Positions 25,588 through 35,646 of a stretch of DNA of 64,000 nt are shown one piece after another. The notes under the pieces are model-generated. The model saw nothing but the letters and a program-made list of their open reading frames with translations, was not told the origin of the DNA and ran no database searches. The position numbers and the translations under genes were made by a program. The stretch is from Thiomonas delicata (GTDB taxonomy: Bacteria > Pseudomonadota > Gammaproteobacteria > Burkholderiales > Burkholderiaceae_C): assembly GCF_900088825.1 (NCBI RefSeq), contig NZ_LT592170.1, forward strand, positions 604,589 through 668,588, given 5' to 3'. The first letter of the stretch is position 1, and each line of letters opens with the position of its first letter.

Positions 25588-27063
25588 ATGGCCACCAAGC
25601 CCACCATCCTGGTCGTCGATGACGAAGTGCGCTCGGTCGAGGCGCTGACGCGCGTGCTCGAGGACGACTTCGACGTGCTGCGCGCAACCAGCGCCGCGGC
25701 GGCGGAAGCGCTGCTGGAAAAGGAGTGGGTCCAGGTCATCCTGTGCGACCAGCGCATGCCCGAGACCACCGGAGTGGAGTTCCTCTCCCGGGTGCGGCAG
25801 CAGTGGCCGGAGGTGATCCGCATGATCATCTCCGGCTACACCGACTCGGAAGACATCATCGAGGCGATCAACGAAGCCGGCATCTACCAGTTCATCAGCA
25901 AGCCGTGGACACCCTCGGACCTTCTGCTCAAGTTGCACAACGCGGTGGACCTGTTCCGCCTGCAGCGCGAAAACGAGCAACTCTCCATCGAGTTGAAGCT
26001 CAAACCCGCCACCCTGAGCGACAGCCTGCAGGAGAAGCGCCGCGTACTACAGGCCCGCTTCGACTGGGACCAGGGCATCGTACGCGCGCCCGACAGCCCG
26101 CTCAACGCGGTGTGTGACACGGTGCGCACCGTCTCCACCTACGACGTCAACGTGATGGTGTGCGGCGAGTCCGGCACAGGCAAGGAACTGTTCGCGCGCG
26201 CCCTGCACTACAACAGCCTGCGCGGCGACAAGCCCTTCGTCGCCGAGAACTGCGGCGCCCTGCCCGACGACCTGCTCGAAAGTGAACTCTTCGGCCACAA
26301 ACGCGGTGCCTTCACCGGCGCGGTGGAAGACCGCATCGGCCTGTTCGAGCGTGCCAACGGCGGCACGATCTTCCTCGACGAAGTGGGCGACATTTCCCCC
26401 GCCTTCCAGGTCAAGCTGCTGCGGGTGCTGCAGGAGGGCGAGATTCGCCCGCTGGGCAGCAACACCCGCCGCTCGGTCGACGTGCGGGTGCTGGCCGCCA
26501 CGCACCGCGACCTCAAGGAGGAGGTGCGGTCGGGCCGCTTTCGGCAGGATCTGTTCTTCCGGCTGGCCACCTTCAGCATCGCCATTCCGCCGCTGCGCGA
26601 GCGCCGCACCGATATCCCGGTGCTGGCGCAGTCGCTGCTGCAGGAGGCCATGCGCACCCTGGGAAAGACGGTGCGCGGTATCACGCACGAAGCCCTGGCC
26701 TGCTTGCAGGCCTACGACTGGCCTGGCAATGTGCGCGAACTGCAGAACGAGATCAAACGCATGCTCGTGCTGGCACCCACCGATCAGCTCGGCGCCGAGC
26801 TGATTTCCCCGCACATCCTGCGTGGCACCACCGAGGAGGCGGCCGAGGCGCTCGACCTGCTCGCCGGCATCGACGGCTCGCTCAAGGAGCGAATGGAGTC
26901 GCTGGAGGCGCGCATCGTGAAGGAAACCCTCATCCGCCATCGTTGGAACAAGACCCGCGCGGCGCAAGAGCTAGGGCTGTCGCGCGTTGGCCTGCGCAGC
27001 AAGCTCGAGCGCTACGGACTGGAGAAGATCGAGCAGATCGAGGAGTGGGTCGACCATGGCTGA
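25588..27063 (+). CDS. hoxA: sigma-54-dependent response regulator HoxA
   Basis: HoxA (491 aa) is the transcription activator of the hox/hyp genes. A receiver domain (phosphoacceptor Asp54 in LCDQRMPETTG, lysine in ISKPW) is followed by an AAA+ domain with Walker A GESGTGKE, the sigma-54 contact loop RGAFTGA and Walker B GGTIFLDEVGD. A Fis-type helix-turn-helix is at the C-terminus (NKTRAAQELGLSRVGLRSKL). In Cupriavidus the unphosphorylated form is active and HoxJ phosphorylates it when H2 is absent. Two sigma-54 elements between hoxK and hoxM are its obvious targets. It overlaps hoxJ by eight bases. Confidence 0.95.
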   Translation: MATKPTILVVDDEVRSVEALTRVLEDDFDVLRATSAAAAEALLEKEWVQVILCDQRMPETTGVEFLSRVRQQWPEVIRMIISGYTDSEDIIEAINEAGIYQFISKPWTPSDLLLKLHNAVDLFRLQRENEQLSIELKLKPATLSDSLQEKRRVLQARFDWDQGIVRAPDSPLNAVCDTVRTVSTYDVNVMVCGESGTGKELFARALHYNSLRGDKPFVAENCGALPDDLLESELFGHKRGAFTGAVEDRIGLFERANGGTIFLDEVGDISPAFQVKLLRVLQEGEIRPLGSNTRRSVDVRVLAATHRDLKEEVRSGRFRQDLFFRLATFSIAIPPLRERRTDIPVLAQSLLQEAMRTLGKTVRGITHEALACLQAYDWPGNVRELQNEIKRMLVLAPTDQLGAELISPHILRGTTEEAAEALDLLAGIDGSLKERMESLEARIVKETLIRHRWNKTRAAQELGLSRVGLRSKLERYGLEKIEQIEEWVDHG

Positions 27064-28420
27064 TCTTCGCCACCTCGATCTGCGCGGCGAAGCGGCGGCA
27101 CCACCGGGACCCGCCGCGCCGCTTGGCATGAGCGAAGACGCGTGGATCGAGGTCATCCACCGCATGGACGAGATCTACGCCGATCTGGTGCGCTACCAGG
27201 TGGACCTGGAAGAGAAGAACGCCGCGCTGGAAGAGGCGCAACGCTTCATCGACAGCGTGCTGTCATCCATGTCGGACGTGCTGGTTGTTGCGAACGTGCA
27301 GGGCCGCATTCAGCGGGCGAACAAAGCGATGGTCAACCTGCTCGGCCGCAGCGAGGCGGAACTCGTCGGTACCGAATTGTCGGCGCTGTTCGCGCTGTCC
27401 GCCGCGCCGATGATCGCCAACTTCCCCGACCACATCCGCACCGGCGGCATCCTCGATTGCGAAATCGAGATCCTTGCAGCCAACGGCGAGGCCGTGCCAC
27501 TGGCGGTGAACTGTAGCCCCCGCTATGACAACGAGGGGACGCTATCGGGCATGGTGGTCACCGGCCGCCCGCTTGGCGAACTGCGGCGCGCCTACCGTGA
27601 TCTACAGGAAACCCACAAGCAGCTCAAAACCGCGCAGCAGCACCTTGTACAGTCGGAGAAGATGGCCTCGCTCGGCCGTCTGGTGGCCGGCGTGGCACAC
27701 GAACTGAACAACCCGATCAGCTTCGTGTTCGGCAACATGCACACCCTGCAACGCTATGGCGAACGCCTGCAGGACTACCTGGACCTGGTGCAACGCGGCG
27801 CCCCGCCCGACCTCCTGGAACAGGCGCGCAAGAGCAACCGTATCGACCGCATCCTCAAGGATCTCGGGCCGCTGATCGCCGGCTCGCTCGAAGGCGCGGA
27901 GCGGGTGAGCGACATCGTTCAGAACCTGCGCCACTTCGCCACCCCGCAGCACCAGAAGTGCAGCACCTTCGACCTCTGTCGCCTCGTCGAGTCCAGTCTG
28001 GCCTGGGTCAGCAAGGCCGTCCGCCAGCAGGCACAGATCCGCCTCGACATGCCCGCCGAGCTGCCCGTGCACAACAGCGAGGGCCATGTGCAGCAGATCC
28101 TAATCAACCTGATCCAGAACGCATTCGACGCCATGAACGGCATGGACCAGCCCCGGCTGGACCTGCGCGTCTCGGCTACGGACGGCCACGCTCGCGTCCA
28201 GGTGCGCGACCACGGCAGCGGCATCTCCGAGGACAACCTGTTGCGGGTGTTCGACCCTTTCTTCACCACCAAGGCTGTGGGCAAAGGCACCGGTCTGGGC
28301 CTGTACATCAGTTATGGCCTGGCAGCCGAGCAGTGCGCCGGTGCGCTCAGCGTGCGCAATCACCCTGATGGCGGCGCCGAGTTCACTCTTGAAATCCCGA
28401 TGGAAGCCCCGCATGGCTGA
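27056..28420 (+). CDS. hoxJ: hydrogen-responsive sensor histidine kinase HoxJ (HupT)
   Basis: HoxJ is a soluble histidine kinase (454 aa) without membrane segments. It has an N-terminal helical region, a PAS domain (about residues 65-170), a phosphoacceptor histidine in RLVAGVAHELNNPISFVFGN (His215) and an ATPase domain with LINLIQNAFDAM, RDHGSGISEDNLLRVFDPFF and GTGLGLYISYG. In the known system its kinase activity on HoxA is blocked when the regulatory hydrogenase HoxBC binds H2. It overlaps hoxA and hoxB by eight bases each, so sensor, kinase and regulator are produced together. Confidence 0.94.
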   Translation: MADLRHLDLRGEAAAPPGPAAPLGMSEDAWIEVIHRMDEIYADLVRYQVDLEEKNAALEEAQRFIDSVLSSMSDVLVVANVQGRIQRANKAMVNLLGRSEAELVGTELSALFALSAAPMIANFPDHIRTGGILDCEIEILAANGEAVPLAVNCSPRYDNEGTLSGMVVTGRPLGELRRAYRDLQETHKQLKTAQQHLVQSEKMASLGRLVAGVAHELNNPISFVFGNMHTLQRYGERLQDYLDLVQRGAPPDLLEQARKSNRIDRILKDLGPLIAGSLEGAERVSDIVQNLRHFATPQHQKCSTFDLCRLVESSLAWVSKAVRQQAQIRLDMPAELPVHNSEGHVQQILINLIQNAFDAMNGMDQPRLDLRVSATDGHARVQVRDHGSGISEDNLLRVFDPFFTTKAVGKGTGLGLYISYGLAAEQCAGALSVRNHPDGGAEFTLEIPMEAPHG

Positions 28421-29414
28421 ACGCCTGAGTCTGCTTTGGTTGCAATCCGGCGGCTGCGGCGGCTGCAGCATGTCGCTGCTCAACGCAGAAGGGCCGGACC
28501 TCTACACTGCATTCGACCTTGCGGGCATCGACCTGCTCTGGCACCCCTCGCTCAGCGAGGCCAGCAACGGCGAACTGATCGCACTGCTGCAGGCCGTGGT
28601 GGATGGTACGCAGCGGTTGGACATCCTCTGCCTCGAAGGCGCGGTGATGCACGGCCCCGCCGGCACTGGACGCTTCCATATGCTGGCCGGCACCGGCCGC
28701 CCGGCGCGCGACTGGCTGGCCGACCTCGCAGCCAAGGCCCGCTACACCGTAGCCATCGGCAGTTGCGCGGCCTTCGGCGGCATCACCGCTGCGGGCGACA
28801 ACACGCCCGAGGCCACCGGCCTGCAGTACGACGGAACCCGCAGCGGCGCCCTTTTGCCCGCGCTGTGGACCTCGCCCGGCGGCCTGCCGGTGGTCAATGT
28901 CGCCGGCTGTCCGGTGCATCCCGGCTGGGTGACCGACACCTTGGCCCAGCTCGCCCAGGGCGAACTGGGCCAGGCCGCGCTGGACGAACTCGCCCGCCCC
29001 CGCAGCTATACCGACCATCTGGTGCATCACGGCTGCGCGCGCAACGAGTTCTACGAGTTCAAGGCCAGCGCCGAAAAGCCCTCCGACCAGGGTTGCATGA
29101 TGGAGCACATGGGCTGCCTCGGAACCCAGGCGCGGGCGGACTGCAACCTGCGCCCCTGGAATGGCGGCGGCTCCTGCCTCAAGGGCGGCTATGCCTGCAT
29201 CAACTGCACCGCTCCGCGCTTCGAGGAGCCGGGCCGTCCGTTCACCGAAACGCGCAAGATCGGCGGCATCCCGGTCGGCCTGCCCAGCGACATGCCCAAG
29301 GCCTGGTTCGTCGCGCTGGCCTCGCTGTCCAAGGCTGCCACACCCGACCGCCTGCGCCAGAACGCGGTGGCCGACCACATCAAGGTGCGCCCCTCGATCA
29401 AGCGAAGGAAGTGA
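28413..29414 (+). CDS. hoxB: regulatory [NiFe]-hydrogenase small subunit HoxB (HupU)
   Basis: The 333-residue small subunit of the H2 sensor lacks a Tat signal and a membrane anchor, so it stays in the cytoplasm. It starts close to the first cluster motif LLWLQSGGCGGCSMSLLNAE. Other cluster ligands are in AIGSCAAFGGI, NVAGCPVHPGW, VHHGCARNEFYEFKAS, MEHMGCLGTQARADCNLRPW and GYACINCTAPRF. The C-terminal basic tail may contribute to HoxJ binding. The start overlaps hoxJ; a 39-bp gap separates it from hoxC. Confidence 0.95.
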   Translation: MAERLSLLWLQSGGCGGCSMSLLNAEGPDLYTAFDLAGIDLLWHPSLSEASNGELIALLQAVVDGTQRLDILCLEGAVMHGPAGTGRFHMLAGTGRPARDWLADLAAKARYTVAIGSCAAFGGITAAGDNTPEATGLQYDGTRSGALLPALWTSPGGLPVVNVAGCPVHPGWVTDTLAQLAQGELGQAALDELARPRSYTDHLVHHGCARNEFYEFKASAEKPSDQGCMMEHMGCLGTQARADCNLRPWNGGGSCLKGGYACINCTAPRFEEPGRPFTETRKIGGIPVGLPSDMPKAWFVALASLSKAATPDRLRQNAVADHIKVRPSIKRRK

Positions 29415-29453
29415 GATGCGCGTGATTGTCAACCATACCGAGGACCAACGCAC

Positions 29454-30893
29454 ATGAGCAGGCGCATCTTTGGGCCGTTCAACCGCGTCGAGGGTGACCT
29501 CGAGGTGCAGGTGGAGATCACCGACGGCGCTGTATCCGCCGCCTGGGTGAACTCGCCGCTATACCGCGGCTTCGAGCAGATCCTGCATGGCAAGGATCCG
29601 CGCGACGCCCTGGTCTACACCCCGCGCATCTGCGGGATCTGCTCGGTGTCGCAGTCGATGGCCGCCGCCGCCGCACTGCGCGCTGCCATGGGTGTGACCG
29701 AGGCCGACAACGGCGCGCTGGCCGCCAACCTGGTGCTGGCCTGCGAAAACCTCAGCGACCACCTCACCCATTTCTACCTGTTCTTCATGCCGGACTTCGC
29801 GCGCGAGGAATACGCCGATCATCCCGATTTTCCGGTCACCGCCGCGCGCTTCAAGGCGCAGACCGGCACCGCCTCGCGCGACATGCTGCCCGCGCGCGCC
29901 GCCTTCCTGCATCTCACGGGCATCCTCGCCGGCAAGTGGCCGCACAGCCTGGCGCTGCAGCCCGGCGGCACCACCCGCGCCATCGAGCCGCAGGAAAAAG
30001 CGCAGCTGCGCACCATCGTCGCGTTGTTCCGCCGCTTTCTCGAAACCACCCTGTTCGCCGACCGGCTGGAGCGGGTTGCCGCGATCGACTCTGCCGCCGC
30101 ATTGCAGGCATGGGCGCAGGTCCATCCACAAAGCGACTTCGCCCATTTCCTGCGCCTGTCGTCCGCGCTCGGGCTCGACCGGCTCGGACGCGGCGGCGGC
30201 CGATTTCTGAGCTACGGTGCCTATGCCTTGCATGGCAGTCACCTGTTCGCACCTGGCATCTGGGACGGCGGGCCCAAGCCGCTCGACACCAACGCAATTA
30301 CCGAGGACATCTCCCACGCCTGGCTGCACGGCCAGACGGAGCCGATGCACCCACTGCACGGCTGCACTCTCGCGAGTCTGGACAACCCCGGCGCTTATAC
30401 CTGGTGCAAGGCCCCGCGGTTGGACGGTGCGGTGATGGAGACCGGCGCCCTGGCCCGCCAGGTGGTGGACGATCATCCCCTGGCGCGCGACCTCGCGGCC
30501 AATGGCAGCAGCGTGCATTCCCGCGTGGTGGCTCGCCTGCTCGAACTCGCCCGTGTGATTCCGGTGATGGAGCAGTGGATTGCCGCCCTGGAGCCCGGCG
30601 CGCCGTTCTGCAACGTTGCCGACGTTCCCGACGAGGCGGACGGAGCCGGCCTGGTAGAAGCCGCGCGCGGCAGCCTCGGCCACTGGCTGCGTATCCGCAA
30701 AGGGCGCATCCTTAACTACCAGATCATTGCCCCGACCACCTGGAACTTCTCACCGCGCGACGCCGCCGGCACACCGGGAGCTCTGGAGCAGGCGTTGGTG
30801 GGCACGCCCGTGAGCGCGCGCGGCGCCGAAAGCGCCGCCGTGCAGCACGTTGTGCGCTCCTTCGATCCGTGCATGGTCTGCACCGTGCACTGA
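29454..30893 (+). CDS. hoxC: regulatory [NiFe]-hydrogenase large subunit HoxC (HupV)
   Basis: HoxC carries the NiFe site of the H2 sensor. The 479-residue protein has the proximal pair in RICGICSVSQS (Cys60, Cys63) and ends exactly at DPCMVCTVH. It therefore lacks the cleavable C-terminal peptide seen in HoxG; sensor hydrogenases mature without endopeptidase. LYRGFEQILHGKDPRDAL and GSLGHWLRIRKGRILNYQ are conserved large-subunit segments. It sits between hoxB and hypF. Confidence 0.96.
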   Translation: MSRRIFGPFNRVEGDLEVQVEITDGAVSAAWVNSPLYRGFEQILHGKDPRDALVYTPRICGICSVSQSMAAAAALRAAMGVTEADNGALAANLVLACENLSDHLTHFYLFFMPDFAREEYADHPDFPVTAARFKAQTGTASRDMLPARAAFLHLTGILAGKWPHSLALQPGGTTRAIEPQEKAQLRTIVALFRRFLETTLFADRLERVAAIDSAAALQAWAQVHPQSDFAHFLRLSSALGLDRLGRGGGRFLSYGAYALHGSHLFAPGIWDGGPKPLDTNAITEDISHAWLHGQTEPMHPLHGCTLASLDNPGAYTWCKAPRLDGAVMETGALARQVVDDHPLARDLAANGSSVHSRVVARLLELARVIPVMEQWIAALEPGAPFCNVADVPDEADGAGLVEAARGSLGHWLRIRKGRILNYQIIAPTTWNFSPRDAAGTPGALEQALVGTPVSARGAESAAVQHVVRSFDPCMVCTVH

Positions 30894-30902
30894 AAGATCA
30901 CC

Positions 30903-33218
30903 ATGATTGTGCCCGCCGATACTGCTCCTGAACGCCGCTGCATCCGCGTCGCCGGCGTAGTGCAGGGCGTGGGCTTCCGACCTTTCGTCTGGCGACTGGC
31001 GCGGGAGCTGGGGCTGGCCGGTTGGGTGCGCAACGACGCCGCCGGTGTCGAGATCGAAGTGGAGGGCGAGACGGCGCGGTTGGCAGCTTTTGCCGAGCGG
31101 CTGCGACGCGACGCGCCGAGTTTGGCGCGGGTCGACTCGGTGGATGCGGCCGACGCGCCGCTGCGGGGCGGGAGCCAGTTCGCCATCCTGCCGTCCGCCG
31201 GCGGGGCCGCCGCGACCGCCATCCCGCCCGACGTGGCTACCTGCGCGGATTGCTTGGCCGACCTGTTCGACCCAGCCGACCGGCGCTGGCGCTATGCCTT
31301 CACCAACTGCACCCAGTGCGGCCCGCGCTATACCATCACCCGGCATCTGCCCTACGACCGTGCACAGACCAGCATGGCTGCGTTCACGCTCTGCCCGGAC
31401 TGCGCCGCCGAGTACCACGACCCGGCATCGCGGCGCTTCCATGCCGAGCCCGACGCTTGCCCGGCCTGCGGGCCGCGGTTGGACTTGCGCGACGCCGCTG
31501 GCGAACCGATCCTCGGCGATCCGATCGCCCAAACGCTGCGGCTGCTGTCGGACGGCGCCCTCGTCGCCCTCAAGGGACTTGGCGGTTTTCACTTGGCGTG
31601 CGACGCGCGCAACGCGTCGTCCGTCGCCCGGCTGCGCGCGCGTAAGTCCCGCGAGGAGAAGCCCTTCGCCGTGATGTTCGCCAACCTCGCCAGCACCCGC
31701 GCGTTCGTTACGGCGGGCGACGCCGAGGCGGCGCTGCTGGAGTCGCCCGAACGCCCCATCGTGCTGCTCCGCAAGCGTCCCGGCTGCGACGACGCGCTGC
31801 CCGGCGTCGCCCCAGGCATCGCCTGGCTGGGCGCGATGCTGCCCGCCACCCCGCTGCAATGGCTACTGTTTCACGACGCCGCCGGCCGGCACGCCGGGAG
31901 GGCCTGGACCACCGAGCCGCAGGCCCTGACACTAGTGATGACCAGTGCCAACCCCGGCAGTGAGCCGCTGGTCGCCGACAATGACGAAGCGCGCACGCGT
32001 CTGGCGGGCATCGCCGACGCTCTGTTGATGCACAACCGCAACATCGTGATCCGCTGCGACGACTCGGTGATGCGCGTCGCCGCCGACGGCCCACGCTTTC
32101 TGCGCCGCGCTCGCGGCCACGTGCCGCGCGCCATACGCTTGCCCGCCGCCGGGCCGAGCGTGCTCGCCGTAGGCGGCTGGTTCAAGAACACCGTCTGCGT
32201 CACGCGCGGCAGCGAAGCCTTCGTGTCGCAGCACATCGGCGACCTCGACAACGCCCCGACGCGCGCCGCGCTGGGGGCGGCGGTCGAGCACCTGTGTGAC
32301 ATCCTCGACGTCGAACCAGCCATCGTCGCGCACGACCTGCACCCCGACTACTTCAGCAGCCGCTACGCGGCCGAATTCGCCGCGCGCCGCGGACTGCGCG
32401 CAGTCGCGGTGCAACACCACCACGCCCATGTCGCCGCCGTGCTGGCGGAGCACGGTATGACCCGGCCAGTGATCGGCCTGGCGCTCGACGGCGTCGGACT
32501 GGGAACCGACGGCAGCGCCTGGGGCGGCGAGCTGCTTCGCGTCGACGGCGCATGCTGTACCCGGCTAGGTCACCTGCGCCAGCTAGCGCTGCCCGGCGGC
32601 GATCGCGCCGCGCGCCAGCCCTGGCGATTGGGCGCCGCGGCGCTGTCTTCGCTGGGCCGCGGCGATGAGATCGCGACACGTTTTGCCGATCAGCCCGGCG
32701 CAGCCACGGTGGCGAAGATGCTCGCGCGCGGCCTCAATACCCCGCCGACCTCCAGCGCCGGGCGGCTGTTCGACGCGGCCGCCGCGCTCCTGGGCGTGCG
32801 CGCCGTCTGCTCCTTCGAGGCACAGGCGGCGATGCTGCTCGAAGGGCTGGCCGAACGCCACGGCGCGGTCGCGCCGCTGGCCGGCGGGTGGCGCCTCGAC
32901 CCGGACGGCACGCTGGATCTGCGGCCACTGCTAGCGGCGATCGCCGACTGCCGAGACACAGGTTTCGGCGCCGCGCTGTTCCACCACACGCTGGCCGAGG
33001 CGCTGGCCGACTGGGCGGCTTTGGCCGCGCAGCGGCTGGGCCTCAACACTGTCGCGGCCGCCGGCGGCTGCCTGCTCAACGCCGTGCTGTCGCAGGGACT
33101 GCACGACCGCTTGGCCGCGCGTGACCTGCGGCTGCTGCAGGCAAACCAACTGCCGCCCAACGATGGCGGACTCAGCCTCGGGCAAGCTTGGGTGGCGATC
33201 AACGAAGGAGATCACTGA
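30903..33218 (+). CDS. hypF: carbamoyltransferase HypF
   Basis: HypF (771 aa) uses carbamoyl phosphate and ATP to place a carbamoyl group on the C-terminal cysteine of HypE, the source of the cyanide ligands. Domains in order are an acylphosphatase-like domain ([18 protein letters not shown], residues about 15-32), two zinc-finger units ([36 protein letters not shown]), a YrdC-like domain, and a Kae1-like domain with [14 protein letters not shown]. Length is normal. It lies nine bases after hoxC and one base before hypC. Confidence 0.96.
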   Translation: MIVPADTAPERRCIRVAGVVQGVGFRPFVWRLARELGLAGWVRNDAAGVEIEVEGETARLAAFAERLRRDAPSLARVDSVDAADAPLRGGSQFAILPSAGGAAATAIPPDVATCADCLADLFDPADRRWRYAFTNCTQCGPRYTITRHLPYDRAQTSMAAFTLCPDCAAEYHDPASRRFHAEPDACPACGPRLDLRDAAGEPILGDPIAQTLRLLSDGALVALKGLGGFHLACDARNASSVARLRARKSREEKPFAVMFANLASTRAFVTAGDAEAALLESPERPIVLLRKRPGCDDALPGVAPGIAWLGAMLPATPLQWLLFHDAAGRHAGRAWTTEPQALTLVMTSANPGSEPLVADNDEARTRLAGIADALLMHNRNIVIRCDDSVMRVAADGPRFLRRARGHVPRAIRLPAAGPSVLAVGGWFKNTVCVTRGSEAFVSQHIGDLDNAPTRAALGAAVEHLCDILDVEPAIVAHDLHPDYFSSRYAAEFAARRGLRAVAVQHHHAHVAAVLAEHGMTRPVIGLALDGVGLGTDGSAWGGELLRVDGACCTRLGHLRQLALPGGDRAARQPWRLGAAALSSLGRGDEIATRFADQPGAATVAKMLARGLNTPPTSSAGRLFDAAAALLGVRAVCSFEAQAAMLLEGLAERHGAVAPLAGGWRLDPDGTLDLRPLLAAIADCRDTGFGAALFHHTLAEALADWAALAAQRLGLNTVAAAGGCLLNAVLSQGLHDRLAARDLRLLQANQLPPNDGGLSLGQAWVAINEGDH

Positions 33219-33219
33219 C

Positions 33220-33456
33220 ATGTGCCTAGCAATTCCCGCGCGCATCGCGCAAGTGAACGGTGACCAGGGCGTGGTCGACATGGGCGGAGTGCGTAAGGAC
33301 GTATCGCTTGCGCTGCTTGACGAGGTTGTCATAGGCGACTACGTCATCGTCCACGTCGGCTTTGCGTTGAGCAAGCTCGATCCCGCCGAAGCCGAGCGCA
33401 CCCTGGCACTGTTCGCCGAACTCGGCGCAGCGGCGATGCCAGAGGAGCGGACATGA
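33220..33456 (+). CDS. hypC: hydrogenase assembly chaperone HypC
   Basis: HypC (78 aa) starts with the canonical MCLAIPARI; Cys2 binds the Fe(CN)2CO unit built with Hyp[17 protein letters not shown] and [16 protein letters not shown] complete the OB-like fold. This is the second HypC-family gene of the locus; hoxL is a longer relative. Its stop overlaps hypD by four bases. Confidence 0.95.
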   Translation: MCLAIPARIAQVNGDQGVVDMGGVRKDVSLALLDEVVIGDYVIVHVGFALSKLDPAEAERTLALFAELGAAAMPEERT

Positions 33457-34592
33457 GGTACGTCGACGAGTTCCGCGACGGCCGGCTAGCGCAGGGTATC
33501 GCGGCGGCCATTGCCCGAGAGGCCGATTCGGAGCGCAGCTACAGCTTCATGGAGTTCTGCGGCGGCCACACCCACGCCATCTCACGCTATGGTGTTACCG
33601 ATCTTCTGCCGGCCAACGTGCGCATGATCCACGGCCCCGGCTGCCCTGTCTGCGTGCTACCCATTGGTCGCGTCGACATGGCCATCGAACTCGTACTGCA
33701 GCACGGCGTGACCCTGTGCACCTATGCCGACACCGTGCGCATTCCTGCCTCGAAGGGCCTGTCGCTGCTCAAGGCCAAGGCGGCAGCGGACGCGGGCGGC
33801 GGCGAGGTGCGGTTGATGTATTCGGCCGCCGACGCGCTGGCGCTGGCGCGCGAGCGGCACGACCGCCAAGTGGTGTTCTTCGCCATCGGCTTCGAAACCA
33901 CCACCCCTCCGACCGCCGTGGTGCTCAAGCAGGCGCAGGCGCTCGGTCTGAACAACTTCTCAGTGCTGTGCTGCCACGTGCTGACCCCCTCGGCGATCGC
34001 CACAATCCTGGAATCGCCCGAGGTTCGCCAGTACGGCACCGTGCCGCTCGACGGTTTCGTCGGCCCCGCGCACGTATCGACCGTGATCGGCAGCCGGCCC
34101 TACGAGTTCTTCGCCGAGGAATACCGCAAACCCGTGGTGATTGCCGGGTTCGAGCCGCTGGACGTGATGCAGGCCATCCTGATGCTCGTGCGTCAGGTCA
34201 ACGACGGCCGCGCCGAGGTCGAGAACGAGTTCAGCCGCGCCGTCAACCGCGACGGCAATGTTAAGGCGCAGAACCTGGTGGCCGAGGTGTTCGAGCTGCG
34301 CCGCGAGTTCGAGTGGCGGGGCCTGAACATCGTTCCGTACTCGGCGCTGCGCATCCGCGATGCCTATGCCGCATTCGATGCCGAGCGCCGCTTCTCGCTG
34401 GCCTACCGGCCGGTGGCCGACAACAAGGCCTGCGAGTGCGGCGCAATCCTTCGCGGGGTCAAGCGGCCCTGGGACTGCAAAGTGTTCGGCACCGTCTGCA
34501 CACCGGAGACACCGTTGGGATCGTGCATGGTGTCGTCCGAAGGCGCCTGCGCGGCGCACTACACCTACGGCCGATATCGGCAAGTGACATGA
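33453..34592 (+). CDS. hypD: iron-cyanide assembly protein HypD
   Basis: HypD (379 aa) is the [4Fe-4S] scaffold on which the Fe(CN)2CO group is assembled with HypC and HypE. It shows the conserved [27 protein letters not shown] and [14 protein letters not shown] motifs. The C-terminal cysteines are in [20 protein letters not shown] and [20 protein letters not shown]. It overlaps hypC at the start and hypE at the end by four bases each. Confidence 0.96.
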   Translation: MRYVDEFRDGRLAQGIAAAIAREADSERSYSFMEFCGGHTHAISRYGVTDLLPANVRMIHGPGCPVCVLPIGRVDMAIELVLQHGVTLCTYADTVRIPASKGLSLLKAKAAADAGGGEVRLMYSAADALALARERHDRQVVFFAIGFETTTPPTAVVLKQAQALGLNNFSVLCCHVLTPSAIATILESPEVRQYGTVPLDGFVGPAHVSTVIGSRPYEFFAEEYRKPVVIAGFEPLDVMQAILMLVRQVNDGRAEVENEFSRAVNRDGNVKAQNLVAEVFELRREFEWRGLNIVPYSALRIRDAYAAFDAERRFSLAYRPVADNKACECGAILRGVKRPWDCKVFGTVCTPETPLGSCMVSSEGACAAHYTYGRYRQVT

Positions 34593-35638
34593 AAACCATC
34601 AAACGCGACTACGTGCGCCCCTTGGACGTGAAGACCGGCCGGGTGGACCTGAGCCACGGCAGCGGCGGCCGGGCGATGGCTCAGCTGATCGAGGAACTGT
34701 TCGCGCGCGCCTTCGACAACGCTTTCCTGCGCCAAGGCAATGACGGCGCGCTGCTGCCGCCAGCCGGCGGCCGGCTGGTGATGGCCACCGACGCGCACGT
34801 GGTCTCGCCGCTGTTCTTTCCTGGCGGCGACATCGGCTGCCTGGCTGTGCACGGCACCATCAACGACGTGGCAATGATGGGCGCTACGCCGCTGTATCTG
34901 GCGGCGAGCTTCATCCTGGAGGAAGGTTACCCGCTAGCGGACCTGCGGCGTATCGTCGAATCGATGGCGGCTGCGGCGAAGACGGCGGGCGTGCCCGTGG
35001 TCACCGGCGACACCAAGGTCGTCGAGCGCGGCAAGGGTGATGGGGTGTTCATCGCCACCACAGGCATTGGGGTGGTACCCGAAGGAGTAAACGTCGGCGG
35101 CGACCGTGCCCGGCCGGGCGATTGCATCCTGCTCTCGGGCACACTGGGCGACCATGGCATGGCCATCATGGCGCAGCGCGAGAGCCTGGGATTCTCCTCC
35201 CCCATTGTCTCCGACACCGCGGCGCTGCACGCACTCACCGCCGCGATGCTCGCCACCGGAGTGGACATTCACGTGCTGCGCGACCCGACACGCGGCGGGC
35301 TAGCCACGACGCTGAACGAAATCGCCCGCCAGTCCGGAGTCGGCATGGCCATCGACGAGCCGGCCATCCCCGTCGACCCCGCTGTGGCCGCGGCGTGCGA
35401 GTTCCTCGGCCTAGATGCACTGTACGTCGCCAACGAGGGCAAGCTGGTCGCGATCGTCGCGCCTCAGGACGCCGACAGGGTGCTGGCGTCGATGCGTGCG
35501 CATCCGCTAGGCGCGCGCGCAGCCATCATTGGCAGCGTGGTCGAGGACGCGCACCACTTCGTACAGATGACCACCGGCTTCGGCGGCCGGCGCATCGTCG
35601 ACTGGCTCTCCGGCGAGCAGCTGCCGCGCATTTGCTGA
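34589..35638 (+). CDS. hypE: carbamoyl-dehydratase HypE
   Basis: HypE (349 aa) belongs to the PurM/ThiL ATPase fold. It dehydrates the thiocarbamate made by HypF to a thiocyanate and hands the cyanide to HypCD. The modified residue is the last one, Cys349 in the conserved ending PRIC. Nucleotide-binding segments are LSHGSGGRAMAQLIEELF near the N-terminus and VVTGDTKVVERGKGDG. It overlaps hypD and ends eight bases before hypX. Confidence 0.96.
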   Translation: MKTIKRDYVRPLDVKTGRVDLSHGSGGRAMAQLIEELFARAFDNAFLRQGNDGALLPPAGGRLVMATDAHVVSPLFFPGGDIGCLAVHGTINDVAMMGATPLYLAASFILEEGYPLADLRRIVESMAAAAKTAGVPVVTGDTKVVERGKGDGVFIATTGIGVVPEGVNVGGDRARPGDCILLSGTLGDHGMAIMAQRESLGFSSPIVSDTAALHALTAAMLATGVDIHVLRDPTRGGLATTLNEIARQSGVGMAIDEPAIPVDPAVAAACEFLGLDALYVANEGKLVAIVAPQDADRVLASMRAHPLGARAAIIGSVVEDAHHFVQMTTGFGGRRIVDWLSGEQLPRIC

Positions 35639-35646
35639 AGACCGTC

